A stretch of DNA of 64,000 nucleotides from Streptomyces avermitilis MA-4680 = NBRC 14893 (GTDB taxonomy: Bacteria; Actinomycetota; Actinomycetes; Streptomycetales; Streptomycetaceae): NCBI RefSeq assembly GCF_000009765.2, contig NC_003155.5, positions 4,154,001-4,218,000 of the forward strand. The letters are read 5' to 3'. The notes under the pieces were generated by a model. The model saw only the letters and a list, made by a program, of their open reading frames with translations, ran no database searches and was not told where the DNA came from. The first letter of the stretch is position 1. Every line of letters starts with the position of its first letter. This document shows positions 25,014 through 33,780 of this stretch, piece after piece. Both the position numbers and the translations under genes were made by a program.

Positions 25014-26018
25014 ATGAGTGACGGCACGGCGACGACGGACCTGGACGTCCGGCTGGAGAAGCACCGGGTCGAGCTGACCGGGTACTGCTATCGGATGCTC
25101 GGCTCCTCCTTCGAGGCCGAGGACGCGGTGCAGGACACGATGGTCCGCGCCTGGCGGAGCTACGAGAAGTTCGAGGGCCGCTCCAGCCTCCGCTCCTGGC
25201 TGTACCGGATCGCGACGAATGTCTGTCTGGACATGCTGACGGCGGGCAACAAGCGCGCCCGGCCCATGGACCTGACCGACTCCACCCCCCTCGCCCAGGC
25301 CGCGCTCTCCCCGCGCCCCGACAGCACCTGGCTGGAGCCGATGCCCGACGTGCGCGTGCTGCCGACGGCGAGCGACCCGGCCGAGGCGGCCGTGGCCAAG
25401 GAGTCCGTGCGGCTCGCGTTCATGGCCGCGCTCCAGCGACTGCCGCCCAAGCAGCGGGCGGTGCTGATCCTGCGCGAGGTGCTGGCGTGGAAGGCGAGCG
25501 AGGTCGCGGAGCTGCTCGACACCTCGGTCGCCTCGGTCAACAGCGCGCTCCAGCGGGCGCGGGCGACGCTCGCCGACAGCGAGGGCGCCGCCGCGGACGC
25601 CGCCGTGTCCGACCCGCTCGACGAGGAGCAGCAGAAGCTGCTGGAGCGCTATGTGGCGGCGTTCGAGGGGTACGACATGGCGGCGCTGACGGCGCTGCTG
25701 CACGAGGACGCGGTGATGACGATGCCGCCGTTCGACCTGTGGCTGTGCGGCACGCCGGACATCACCGGCTTCATGACCACGCTCGGCGCGGCCTGCGCGG
25801 GCTCGCGGCTGCTGCCGGTCCAGGTCAACGGCCTGCCGGGCTTCGCCCAGTACAAGCCGGACCCGGAGGCGGGCGGTTTCACTCCCTGGGCGCTCCAGGT
25901 CCTGGAGATCTCAGACGGCCGGCTCACCGGGTTCCACTTCTTCCTCGACACGAAGCGCTGGTTCCCGCTCTTCGGCCTCCCCCTCCACCTCGAAGCGGAG
26001 GCCGACGAGATCGAGTAG
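25014..26018 (+). CDS. SigG-like ECF sigma factor with C-terminal SnoaL-type domain
   Basis: A 334-residue sigma factor. Region 2: YCYRMLGSSFEAEDAVQDT, VRAWRSYEKFEGRSSLRSWL and YRIATNVCLDML. Region 4: LQRLPPKQRAVLILREVLAW and VAELLDTSVASVNSALQRAR. The last 130 residues (LLERYVAAFEGYDMAALTAL, MTMPPFDLWLCGTPDI) form a SnoaL/NTF2-like domain, as in SigG and SigJ relatives where it modulates activity. Mycobacterial sigG is itself driven by a RecA-NDp promoter, matching the promoter here, so a role in the damage response is likely. Its 3' end overlaps the opposite STAS gene by 108 bp. Confidence 0.9.
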   Translation: MSDGTATTDLDVRLEKHRVELTGYCYRMLGSSFEAEDAVQDTMVRAWRSYEKFEGRSSLRSWLYRIATNVCLDMLTAGNKRARPMDLTDSTPLAQAALSPRPDSTWLEPMPDVRVLPTASDPAEAAVAKESVRLAFMAALQRLPPKQRAVLILREVLAWKASEVAELLDTSVASVNSALQRARATLADSEGAAADAAVSDPLDEEQQKLLERYVAAFEGYDMAALTALLHEDAVMTMPPFDLWLCGTPDITGFMTTLGAACAGSRLLPVQVNGLPGFAQYKPDPEAGGFTPWALQVLEISDGRLTGFHFFLDTKRWFPLFGLPLHLEAEADEIE

Positions 26019-26255
26019 CGCGCGCAGGGCGGGAGCCGGGGCGCGGACCCTGATCCGGCCCCCGGTCCGGCGGGCGGCCAGCTCCAGGCGGGCCAGCGCG
26101 TCGACGGCCGCCAGGCCCGGCGGCCCGAGCGCAGCCGCGTCGCACACGACCACACCCGCGCCGGTGGACTCCAGCAGCGCGCGCACGTCCTCGCACAGCC
26201 TCGCCACGGCGTCCTGGCTGACGGCGGCGGGCAGGACCAGTACTGCGGGTGTCAT
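25911..26255 (-). CDS. STAS-domain protein
   Basis: A 114-residue STAS-like protein: VLVLPAAVSQDAVARLCEDV, STGAGVVVCDAAALGPPG, LAAVDALARLELAARRTGG and LRALLDLVGLRFEVEG follow the anti-sigma-factor-antagonist pattern, but the phosphorylatable Ser/Thr position after the CDAAAL strand is PPG, so regulation by phosphorylation is doubtful. It is convergent with the SigG-like gene and overlaps its last 108 bp. The start is uncertain; ATG 26297 would add 14 residues. Confidence 0.65.
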   Translation of the reverse strand: MTPAVLVLPAAVSQDAVARLCEDVRALLESTGAGVVVCDAAALGPPGLAAVDALARLELAARRTGGRIRVRAPAPALRALLDLVGLRFEVEGEAEEREPALRVEEEVEPGEPAV

Positions 26256-26371
26256 GGCATCCACGTTCGGTAGACCGGGGCGGGCGGTGGAACTCATCGG
26301 AGCCCGTTCGCGGCCATCGCCGTCGGCATCGGCATCGTCTCCTGTCGGTGCGTCACCAGTCCCGGCATGCC

Positions 26372-26405
26372 GAACGGGACCGGTGGAGGTCCACCGATCC
26401 CGTTC
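26372..26405 (-). terminator. Hairpin ending the transporter-cdd-deoA operon
   Basis: GAACGGGACCGGTGGA (26372-26387) pairs with TCCACCGATCCCGTTC (26390-26405) with one mismatch. It lies just past the deoA stop on the minus strand. Confidence 0.8.
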
Positions 26406-26426
26406 ACCCGGATGAGAGAGTCCAGG

Positions 26427-27710
<1,284 letters not shown>

Positions 27711-27778
27711 GGCTTTCCTTCCGAAGACTTACGAATGTGCGCGGCCCCTCCGAGCCGTTCGAAGGGGCCGCACAGGCG

Positions 27779-28195
27779 TTACTGGGTGAGATGGCCCGGC
27801 CCGAAGGCCTGCGGCAGCATCTCGGAGAGCGGCACGATCCCGGCCGGCGTCTCCAGCAGCAGCTCGGCGCCGCCGAACTCGTACAGCAGCTGGCGGCAGC
27901 GACCGCACGGGACGAGGATCTCGCCGCGGCCGTCGACACAGGTGAAGTGCGTCAGCCGGCCGCCCCCGGTGTTCTGGAGCTGTGAGACCAGCCCGCACTC
28001 GGCGCACAGGCCGAGCCCGTACGAGGCGTTCTCGACATTGCAGCCGGAGACCGTGCGGCCGTCGTCGACCAGGGCCGCGACCCCGACCGGGTAGCCCGAA
28101 TACGGCGCGTACGCCCGGGACATGGCGTCCCGTGCCACGGCCCGCAGGGCCTCCCAGTCGACGGCCGCGGACCCGGCGCCGGCGCCGGACGTCAC
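27779..28195 (-). CDS. cdd: Cytidine deaminase
   Basis: A 138-residue zinc enzyme deaminating (deoxy)cytidine to (deoxy)uridine. YAPYSGYPVGVAALVDDG, SGCNVENASYGLGLCAECG (Cys ligand and catalytic Glu in CAE) and LVPCGRCRQLLYEFGG (two Cys ligands) identify the homotetrameric class. Its GTG overlaps the stop of the preceding permease (GTGA), so it is translated with the transporter. The product goes to deoA. Confidence 0.95.
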   Translation of the reverse strand: MTSGAGAGSAAVDWEALRAVARDAMSRAYAPYSGYPVGVAALVDDGRTVSGCNVENASYGLGLCAECGLVSQLQNTGGGRLTHFTCVDGRGEILVPCGRCRQLLYEFGGAELLLETPAGIVPLSEMLPQAFGPGHLTQ

Positions 28196-29454
28196 TTGCC
28201 CTGTCCCCGGCGGTACGGCATGCCGTCCGCCTTCGGCATCCGCAGACTCTGCGCGGACAGCGACAGGACCAGCAGCGTCACGATGTACGGCGTCGCGCTG
28301 ACGACCTGCTTGGGCACCTCGTTGGTGGAGGTGTACCAGAGGAACATCAGCGCCGACACCACGGCGGTGACCACGGCCGGGGTGTACCGCTTCTTCCACA
28401 GCAGATACGCCGCCCCGAAGACCAGCAGGATCGCCAGCAGCAGGATCAGCGCGTGGACGTTGGTGGTGCCGCCGCGCAGGTTGAGGCTGTCGGTGTAGCC
28501 GAACAGGCCGGCGCCGAGCGCGAGTCCGCCCGGCATCCAGTTGCCGAAGATCATCGCGGCGAGGCCGATGTAGCCGCGGCCCGCGGTCTGGCCGTCCAGG
28601 TAGACGTTGGAGGCGACGATCGACAGGAAGGCACCGCCGAGGCCGGCGAAGCCGCCGGAGATGATCACGGCCAGGTACTTGTACTTGTAGACGTTGACGC
28701 CGAGGGATTCGGCGGCCACCGGGTTCTCACCGCAGGAGCGCAGGCGCAGGCCGAAGGCCGTACGCCACAGCACCCACCAGGTGGCCGGGACGAGCGCGAC
28801 CGCGACCACGGTGAGCGGCGACAGGTCGGTGACCAGACCGCCGATCAGGCCCGCGATGTCCGAGACCAGGAACCAGTGCTTCTCGTTGAGTGTGTTCAGG
28901 CCGCTGGACAGGCCTGGGATGTCGAAGGTGCCCAGCGAGTCGATCCCCGGGGACTGCTTGGAGGAGCCCCCCGGCTCGTTCTCGAAGGTGAACTTGGAGA
29001 GGTAGCGGGTGGTGCCGAGCGCCAGGATGTTGATCGCCACACCCGACACGATGTGGTTGACGTTGAACGTCACCGTGGCGATGGCGTGCAGGACGCCGCC
29101 GAGCATGCCGCCGATGATGCCGAAGGCGACACCGGTCCACGGACCCCACTGGTAACCGGCCCAGGCGCCGAACCAGGTGCCGAGGATCATCATGCCCTCG
29201 AGGCCGATGTTGACGACGCCCGCGCGCTCGGCCCACAGACCGCCGAGGCCCGCGAGGCCGATCGGCACCGCGAGGCGCAGCGCCGTGGACATCTGTCCGG
29301 TCGAGGTGATGCCGTCCGCGCCGGTGATCAGGCGGACGACCGAGGTCAGGACCAGCACACCCGCGATGACGAGCAGGAGTACCGGGAGGGACATGCGGCG
29401 GCTGCCCTTGCCGGGCTTCTTCGCCTGCGGCTTGGCGACGGTCACGGTGCTCAT
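28192..29454 (-). CDS. Nucleoside ABC transporter permease (second)
   Basis: A 420-residue BPD-transport-2 permease. A short charged N-terminus leads to LPVLLLVIAGVLVLTSVV; LAVPIGLAGLGGLWAERAGV, NIGLEGMMILGTWFGAWAGY, GVLHAIATVTFNVNHIVSGV and SLGVNVYKYKYLAVIISGGF are family signatures, with 8-10 membrane helices. Overlaps at both ends (ATGA with the first permease, GTGA with cdd) show a tightly coupled operon. It forms the translocation pore with the first permease. Confidence 0.93.
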   Translation of the reverse strand: MSTVTVAKPQAKKPGKGSRRMSLPVLLLVIAGVLVLTSVVRLITGADGITSTGQMSTALRLAVPIGLAGLGGLWAERAGVVNIGLEGMMILGTWFGAWAGYQWGPWTGVAFGIIGGMLGGVLHAIATVTFNVNHIVSGVAINILALGTTRYLSKFTFENEPGGSSKQSPGIDSLGTFDIPGLSSGLNTLNEKHWFLVSDIAGLIGGLVTDLSPLTVVAVALVPATWWVLWRTAFGLRLRSCGENPVAAESLGVNVYKYKYLAVIISGGFAGLGGAFLSIVASNVYLDGQTAGRGYIGLAAMIFGNWMPGGLALGAGLFGYTDSLNLRGGTTNVHALILLLAILLVFGAAYLLWKKRYTPAVVTAVVSALMFLWYTSTNEVPKQVVSATPYIVTLLVLSLSAQSLRMPKADGMPYRRGQGK

Positions 29455-30581
29455 CGGGCAGCCACCTCCTTCTTCTCGGAGTTGTTGTGGGCGGCGGCCG
29501 CGGCCAGCTCGGCGCCGACGCGCTTCTGCTGGCGGCGCAGGCCCCAGACGCGTACGGCCTCGTACGAGATGACGACCGCGAACACGATCAGGCCCTGCAT
29601 GATCGTGGCGATCTCCTTCTCGTACGCCACCGGGGTGGCGTAGTCGAGGGCCGGGGACGCCTTGTCGAGGAAGGCCCACAGGAGGGCGGCGAGGGCGATG
29701 CCGCCCGGGTGGTTGCGGCCGAGCAGCGCGATGCCGATGGCGGTGAAGCCGAGGCCGGCCGGGAAGCTCAGGCTGTAGGTGTGGACGTCGCCGAGCAGCA
29801 GCGGCAGACCGGCCAGGCCCGAGACGGCGCCGGAGATCAGCATCGCGATGAGCACCATGCGCTTGGCGTCGACGCCGGAGGCCGCGGCGGCGGACTCGGA
29901 GGCGCCGCTGGCGCGCAGGTCGAAGCCGAAGCGGGTGCGGTTGAGCACGATCCAGTACAGGATGCCCAGGACGACCGCGAGGAAGACCAGGCCGTAGATC
30001 TCGCCGACGTCCGCGCCGAGGTTGATGCCGGGGATCCAGCCGGACTCCTTCATGATGCCGGTGGTGTTGTTGTTGCCGACCTGCACACCGAAGTTGTCGC
30101 TGAGCATGAGGTAGCCGATGAGGCTGGTGGCGATCGCGTTGAGCATGATCGTCGCGACGACCTCGCTCACTCCCCGGGTGACCTTGAGGACACCGGCGAT
30201 GCCGGCCCAGAAGGCGCCGGTGAGCATGGCGACCAGCATGAGGAGCGGGATCTGGAGGAAGGACGGCAGCGCGATGTGCGCGCCGACCACCGCCGTCATC
30301 ACCGCGCCGAGGCGGTACTGGCCGTCGACGCCGATGTTGAACAGGTTCATGCGGAAGCCGAGGGCCACCGCGAGCGCGGCGATGTAGTACATCGACGCCT
30401 GGTTGATGATCAGCACCTGGACGTCGGAGAACGTCGCCTGCTCGAGCATCAGGGAGTACGGCTCGAACGGGCTGCGGCCCGAGGCGAGCAGCACGATCGA
30501 TGTCAGGGCGATCGCCGCGACGAGCGCGATGGCCGGGCCGGCCACCGCAAGGAGCACGCGCTCCTTGTCGAACTTCTTCAT
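29451..30581 (-). CDS. Nucleoside ABC transporter permease (first)
   Basis: A 376-residue permease of the BmpA/NupABC class. ERVLLAVAGPAIALVAAIAL is helix one; IINQASMYYIAALAVALGFR, NLFNIGVDGQYRLGAVMTAV, TRGVSEVVATIMLNAIATSL and AAAASGVDAKRMVLIAMLIS are typical. GFTAIGIALLGRNHPGGI follows near the C-terminus, then a coil rich in Ala/Lys. It overlaps the ATPase stop by ATGA and its own stop overlaps the second permease start. Confidence 0.93.
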   Translation of the reverse strand: MKKFDKERVLLAVAGPAIALVAAIALTSIVLLASGRSPFEPYSLMLEQATFSDVQVLIINQASMYYIAALAVALGFRMNLFNIGVDGQYRLGAVMTAVVGAHIALPSFLQIPLLMLVAMLTGAFWAGIAGVLKVTRGVSEVVATIMLNAIATSLIGYLMLSDNFGVQVGNNNTTGIMKESGWIPGINLGADVGEIYGLVFLAVVLGILYWIVLNRTRFGFDLRASGASESAAAASGVDAKRMVLIAMLISGAVSGLAGLPLLLGDVHTYSLSFPAGLGFTAIGIALLGRNHPGGIALAALLWAFLDKASPALDYATPVAYEKEIATIMQGLIVFAVVISYEAVRVWGLRRQQKRVGAELAAAAAHNNSEKKEVAAR

Positions 30582-32242
30582 CGGGTCTCGTCCTCCCCCA
30601 AGTCCGCTGCGGACTCGGCGTGCTCAAGGTGGCCGGAGGCGGCGCCGGTCATGGCCGAGCCCAGCTCTTCGGGCGTGATGGTGGCGGGATCGGCGTCGGC
30701 GACCAGCCTGCCGTTGTAGATCACCCTGAGGGTGTCCGAGAGGCCGATCAGCTCGTCCAGGTCGGCCGAGATGAGCAGGACGGCCAGGCCCTCGCGGCGG
30801 GCCTCGCGGATCTGGTCCCAGATCGCGGCCTGCGCGCCGACGTCCACACCGCGGGTGGGGTGGGCGGCGATCAGGAAGCGCGGGTTGTGGCTCATCTCGC
30901 GGCCGACGATCAGCTTCTGCTGGTTGCCGCCGGACAGGGAGGCGGCGGTGACGTCGATGCCCGGGGTACGGACGTCGTACTCCTCGACGATCCGGCGCGT
31001 GTCGTCCTGGGCGCCCTTGATGTCGAGCCAGAAGCCCTTCGCGTTGGGCCGCTCGGTGACGTGGCCGAGGATGCGGTTCTCCCAGAGCGGGGACTCCAGG
31101 AGCAGGCCGTGGCGGTGGCGGTCCTCGGGGATGTAACCGACGCCCTGCTCGCGGCGCTTGCGGGTGGGCCACGACGTGATGTCCTCGCCCAGGAAGCCGA
31201 TCGAGCCGGAGTCGGCGTGCTTGAGGCCGATCAGCGCGTCGATGAGCTCGGTCTGGCCGTTGCCCTCGACACCGGCGATGCCCATGACCTCGCCCGCGTG
31301 GATGGTGAAGGTGACGTCGTCGAGGACGCGCCGCACCCCGCCGGCGGTCTCGGCCGTGTCCTCCGTGAGCAGACCGGTGGCCGACGGTTCGTCGAACTCG
31401 CCGAGGGAGGCGGCACCGCCGGCGAAGACCGTGAGGCCCTTGACCTGGATGACGGGCTTGTCCGTGACGGTGGACTCGGCGGTCTCCGGCGTCGGCAGCT
31501 CGCTGCCCACCATCAGCTCGGCGAGCTGGCGGGGGGTGGTCTCGGACGGAACGGCGGTGCCGACCGTCGTGCCGCGGCGGATGACGGTGATGTCGTCGGC
31601 GACCGACAGCACCTCGCCCAGCTTGTGCGAGATGAAGATGACGGCGAGGCCCTCGGACTTGAGCTCGCGCAGGTTGTCGAAGAGTGCGTCGACCTCCTGC
31701 GGCACGAGTACGGCGGTGGGCTCGTCCAGGATCAGGATGCGGGCGCCGCGGAAGAGGACCTTGAGGATCTCCACGCGCTGGCGGTCGGCGACACCGAGGT
31801 CCTCGACGAGGACGTCGGGGCGCACGTTCAGCCCGTAGCGGTCGGAGATCTCGCGGATCTTCTTACGGGCGCCGCCGCCGATGCCGTACAGCTTCTCGCT
31901 GCCCAGGACGACGTTCTCCAGGACCGTGAGGTTGTCGGCGAGCATGAAGTGCTGGTGCACCATGCCGATGCCGCGGGCGATGGCGTCGGCGGGGCTGTGG
32001 AAGGCGACCTGCTCACCGTCGACGGCGATCGTGCCCTCGTCCGGCTTCTGCATGCCGTAGAGGATCTTCATCAGTGTCGACTTCCCGGCGCCGTTCTCAC
32101 CGACGAGGGCGTGGACCGTGCCCTTCCGGACAGTCAGGTGGATGTCGTGGTTGGCCACCACACCGGGGAAACGCTTGGTGATCCCCGCCAGCTCGACCGC
32201 GGTCGACTGCGCGGTGAGCGGAGGGCTGCTGGACGCGTCGAT
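30578..32242 (-). CDS. Nucleoside ABC transporter ATPase (double nucleotide-binding domain)
   Basis: A roughly 554-residue protein with two ABC domains. The first has VGENGAGKSTLMKILYGM, LGVADRQRVEILKVLFRG and ILILDEPTAVL; the second has GIAGVEGNGQTELIDALIGL, LSGGNQQKLIVGREM and LIAAHPTRGVDVGAQ. Reading back from the conserved VELAGITKRFPGVVANHDI, the only plausible in-frame starts are ATC 32242, preceded at 7 nt by AAGGAGA, or GTG at about 32164, which would cut off the first strand of the domain. I chose the ATC, an unusual start. It heads the ATPase-permease-permease-cdd-deoA operon; the binding lipoproteins are encoded just upstream. Confidence 0.85.
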   Translation of the reverse strand: MDASSSPPLTAQSTAVELAGITKRFPGVVANHDIHLTVRKGTVHALVGENGAGKSTLMKILYGMQKPDEGTIAVDGEQVAFHSPADAIARGIGMVHQHFMLADNLTVLENVVLGSEKLYGIGGGARKKIREISDRYGLNVRPDVLVEDLGVADRQRVEILKVLFRGARILILDEPTAVLVPQEVDALFDNLRELKSEGLAVIFISHKLGEVLSVADDITVIRRGTTVGTAVPSETTPRQLAELMVGSELPTPETAESTVTDKPVIQVKGLTVFAGGAASLGEFDEPSATGLLTEDTAETAGGVRRVLDDVTFTIHAGEVMGIAGVEGNGQTELIDALIGLKHADSGSIGFLGEDITSWPTRKRREQGVGYIPEDRHRHGLLLESPLWENRILGHVTERPNAKGFWLDIKGAQDDTRRIVEEYDVRTPGIDVTAASLSGGNQQKLIVGREMSHNPRFLIAAHPTRGVDVGAQAAIWDQIREARREGLAVLLISADLDELIGLSDTLRVIYNGRLVADADPATITPEELGSAMTGAASGHLEHAESAADLGEDETR

Positions 32243-32271
32243 GGCGCACTCTCCTTGGAAAAGGGGCCGAT

Positions 32272-32283
32272 CTACGCGCGTAG
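32272..32283 (-). promoter_or_regulatory. Perfect nucleoside-regulon palindrome upstream of the transporter operon
   Basis: CTACGCGCGTAG lies 15 bp upstream of the AAGGAGA ribosome site and downstream of a possible -10 (TATTTA, 32300-32295). Binding here would block elongation or initiation of the whole ATPase-to-deoA operon. Confidence 0.8.
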
Positions 32284-32302
32284 CGCCCCTGCCTTAAATA
32301 GT

Positions 32303-32335
32303 GCTCGGACCTGATCGGTTCCGATCGTTCCGAGC
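32303..32335. promoter_or_regulatory. 33-bp two-part palindrome upstream of the transporter operon
   Basis: GCTCGGA (32303-32309) pairs with TCCGAGC (32329-32335), enclosing GATCGG/CCGATC (32313-32318/32321-32326). It spans the expected -12 to -45 region of the operon promoter, so a second DNA-binding regulator, or a hairpin at the end of the lipoprotein transcript, is possible. Confidence 0.6.
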
Positions 32336-32347
32336 ATTGTGCCGCGC

Positions 32348-32387
32348 GAACGGGGCGCGAAGAGGACATCCTCGCCGCACCCCGTTC
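32348..32387 (-). terminator. Hairpin after the first BMP lipoprotein gene
   Basis: GAACGGGG (32348-32355) pairs with CCCCGTTC (32380-32387); an inner CGAAGAGGA/TCCTCG helps. It separates the lipoprotein transcript from the ATPase operon. Confidence 0.6.
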
Positions 32388-32442
32388 CGTGGCCGTAACG
32401 CTGCCATTACAGCGCCTCTCAGGCCAAGGCCCGCGACTGAGG

Positions 32443-33498
32443 TCAGTTGGTCTTGACCTTGATCGAACCGTCCTTGATGCCCGCCTCGGCCTTCTTGAGC
32501 GCGGCCTGCAGGGCGGCGTTGTTCTTGAAGGTCGGGTTGGAGTCGGCCAGGCCGACACCGCCGGTGCTGAGGCTGGCGCGGACCACACCGGTCTCCGGCT
32601 TGCCGTCGTGCACCGACTTGGCGAGGTTGTACACCGCGCCGGCCACGTCCTTCATCGCCGAGGTGAGGATGGAGTTCTTGTACTTCGCCAGCGCGTCCTG
32701 CTTGTACTGGTCGGAGTCGACACCGATCGCCGACACCTTGTGCGCGGCGGCGGCCTTGATGACGCCCTGGCCGGACAGGCCCGCGGCGGCGTAGACGACG
32801 TCGGCCTTGGCGCCGATCTGGCCCTCGGCCGCGGCCTCGCCCTTGTCCGGGCTGGAGAACCCGCCCTCGGCGGCGGTCTCGGTCAGGTACTGCGACTTGA
32901 CCGTGACACCCTTCTTGGTGTCCTTGACGCCCTGCGCGAAGCCCGCCTCGAACTTGTGGATCAGCGGGACGTCCACGCCGCCGATGAAGCCGACGACGTT
33001 CGACTTGGTGGTCTTGGCGGCGGTGACGCCGGCGAGGTAGGAGGCCTCCTCCTCGTGGAAGACGAGGTCCGCGACGTTGTCCGCCTTGACCTGCTCGTCG
33101 TCGATGATGCCGAAGGTGGTCTTCGGGTACTTCGCGGCGGCTTCCTTGACGGCGGGGGCGTAGGCGAAGCCGACACCGATCACCGGGTTGTAGCCGGACT
33201 TGGCGAGCTGCTCCAGACGCTGCACCTTGTCGGCGTCGGACTCGCCGTCCTGCGGCTCGACGGCCGTGGTGGCGGTCTTGAACTCCTTGCCGGCCTTCTC
33301 CATACCGGTGGTGGCAGCGTCATTGAAGGACTGGTCGCCCTTGCCGCCGACGTCGTAGGCGAGGGCAACGCCCTTGGCCGTGCCGCCGCTGCTGCTGCTG
33401 GACGAGGACTCGCTGGACGAGTTGCCGCAGGCGGCAACAGAGACGGCGAGGGTAGCGGTCGCAACGCCCGCAACCGCGATTCGGGACACCCGGCGCAT
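32443..33498 (-). CDS. BMP-family nucleoside-binding lipoprotein (copy 1)
   Basis: A 351-residue lipoprotein. MRRVSRIAVAGVATATLAV leads to the lipobox SVAACG; a Ser-rich linker follows, then the BMP domain: VALAYDVGGKGDQSFNDAA, VIGVGFAYAPAVKEAA, FGIIDDEQVKADNVADLVFH, KSNVVGFIGGVDVPLIHKFE and AIGVDSDQYKQDAL. It captures nucleosides outside the membrane for the ABC transporter encoded just downstream. AAAGGAG lies 9 nt upstream of ATG 33498. It is a tandem duplicate of the neighbouring lipoprotein, with an identical 410-bp core. A variant palindrome precedes it. Confidence 0.94.
   Translation of the reverse strand: MRRVSRIAVAGVATATLAVSVAACGNSSSESSSSSSSGGTAKGVALAYDVGGKGDQSFNDAATTGMEKAGKEFKTATTAVEPQDGESDADKVQRLEQLAKSGYNPVIGVGFAYAPAVKEAAAKYPKTTFGIIDDEQVKADNVADLVFHEEEASYLAGVTAAKTTKSNVVGFIGGVDVPLIHKFEAGFAQGVKDTKKGVTVKSQYLTETAAEGGFSSPDKGEAAAEGQIGAKADVVYAAAGLSGQGVIKAAAAHKVSAIGVDSDQYKQDALAKYKNSILTSAMKDVAGAVYNLAKSVHDGKPETGVVRASLSTGGVGLADSNPTFKNNAALQAALKKAEAGIKDGSIKVKTN
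32771..33180. repeat. 410-bp block repeated identically at 34109-34518
   Basis: The central part of the two BMP genes appears identical at the nucleotide level over this span (offset 1338 bp), while both flanks differ. This points to recent duplication or gene conversion. Confidence 0.85.
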
Positions 33499-33553
33499 GG
33501 AACGTGACTCCTTTGTGCAAGCGCCCAAACCAGGCGCTGGTTCCGCCGCAGCG

Positions 33554-33565
33554 TAACGCGCGTAG
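33554..33565 (-). promoter_or_regulatory. Variant nucleoside-regulon palindrome at BMP copy 1
   Basis: Minus strand CTACGCGCGTTA: the last three bases differ from the perfect palindrome because they run into a -10-like TACGCT. The site thus overlaps the -10. Confidence 0.7.
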
Positions 33566-33734
33566 ACGAGACGGAAAACCCCTTCTGTCCGGTCCGTTAC
33601 CGAGCTGTGGCCACAGATGCCCCACAGATTACGGAACGCTGCGCGCCGCTTGCGGGAGGCAACGGGGACGGGGCGGAACGGCCGCATGGGCGGGGTCGGG
33701 AAGAAGTCGCATGGAAGGGCACTAAGTTGGGTAA

Positions 33735-33752
33735 GTGCGAGGGTTTTCGCAC
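33735..33752 (-). terminator. Small hairpin after BMP copy 2
   Basis: GTGCGA and TCGCAC pair around a 6-nt loop in a stretch of unusually low GC. It may end the copy 2 transcript; the stem is short. A TATAAT word (33766-33771, plus strand) lies nearby. Confidence 0.35.
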
Positions 33753-33780
33753 GTCGCTGGTGCTGTATAATAACGGGCAG

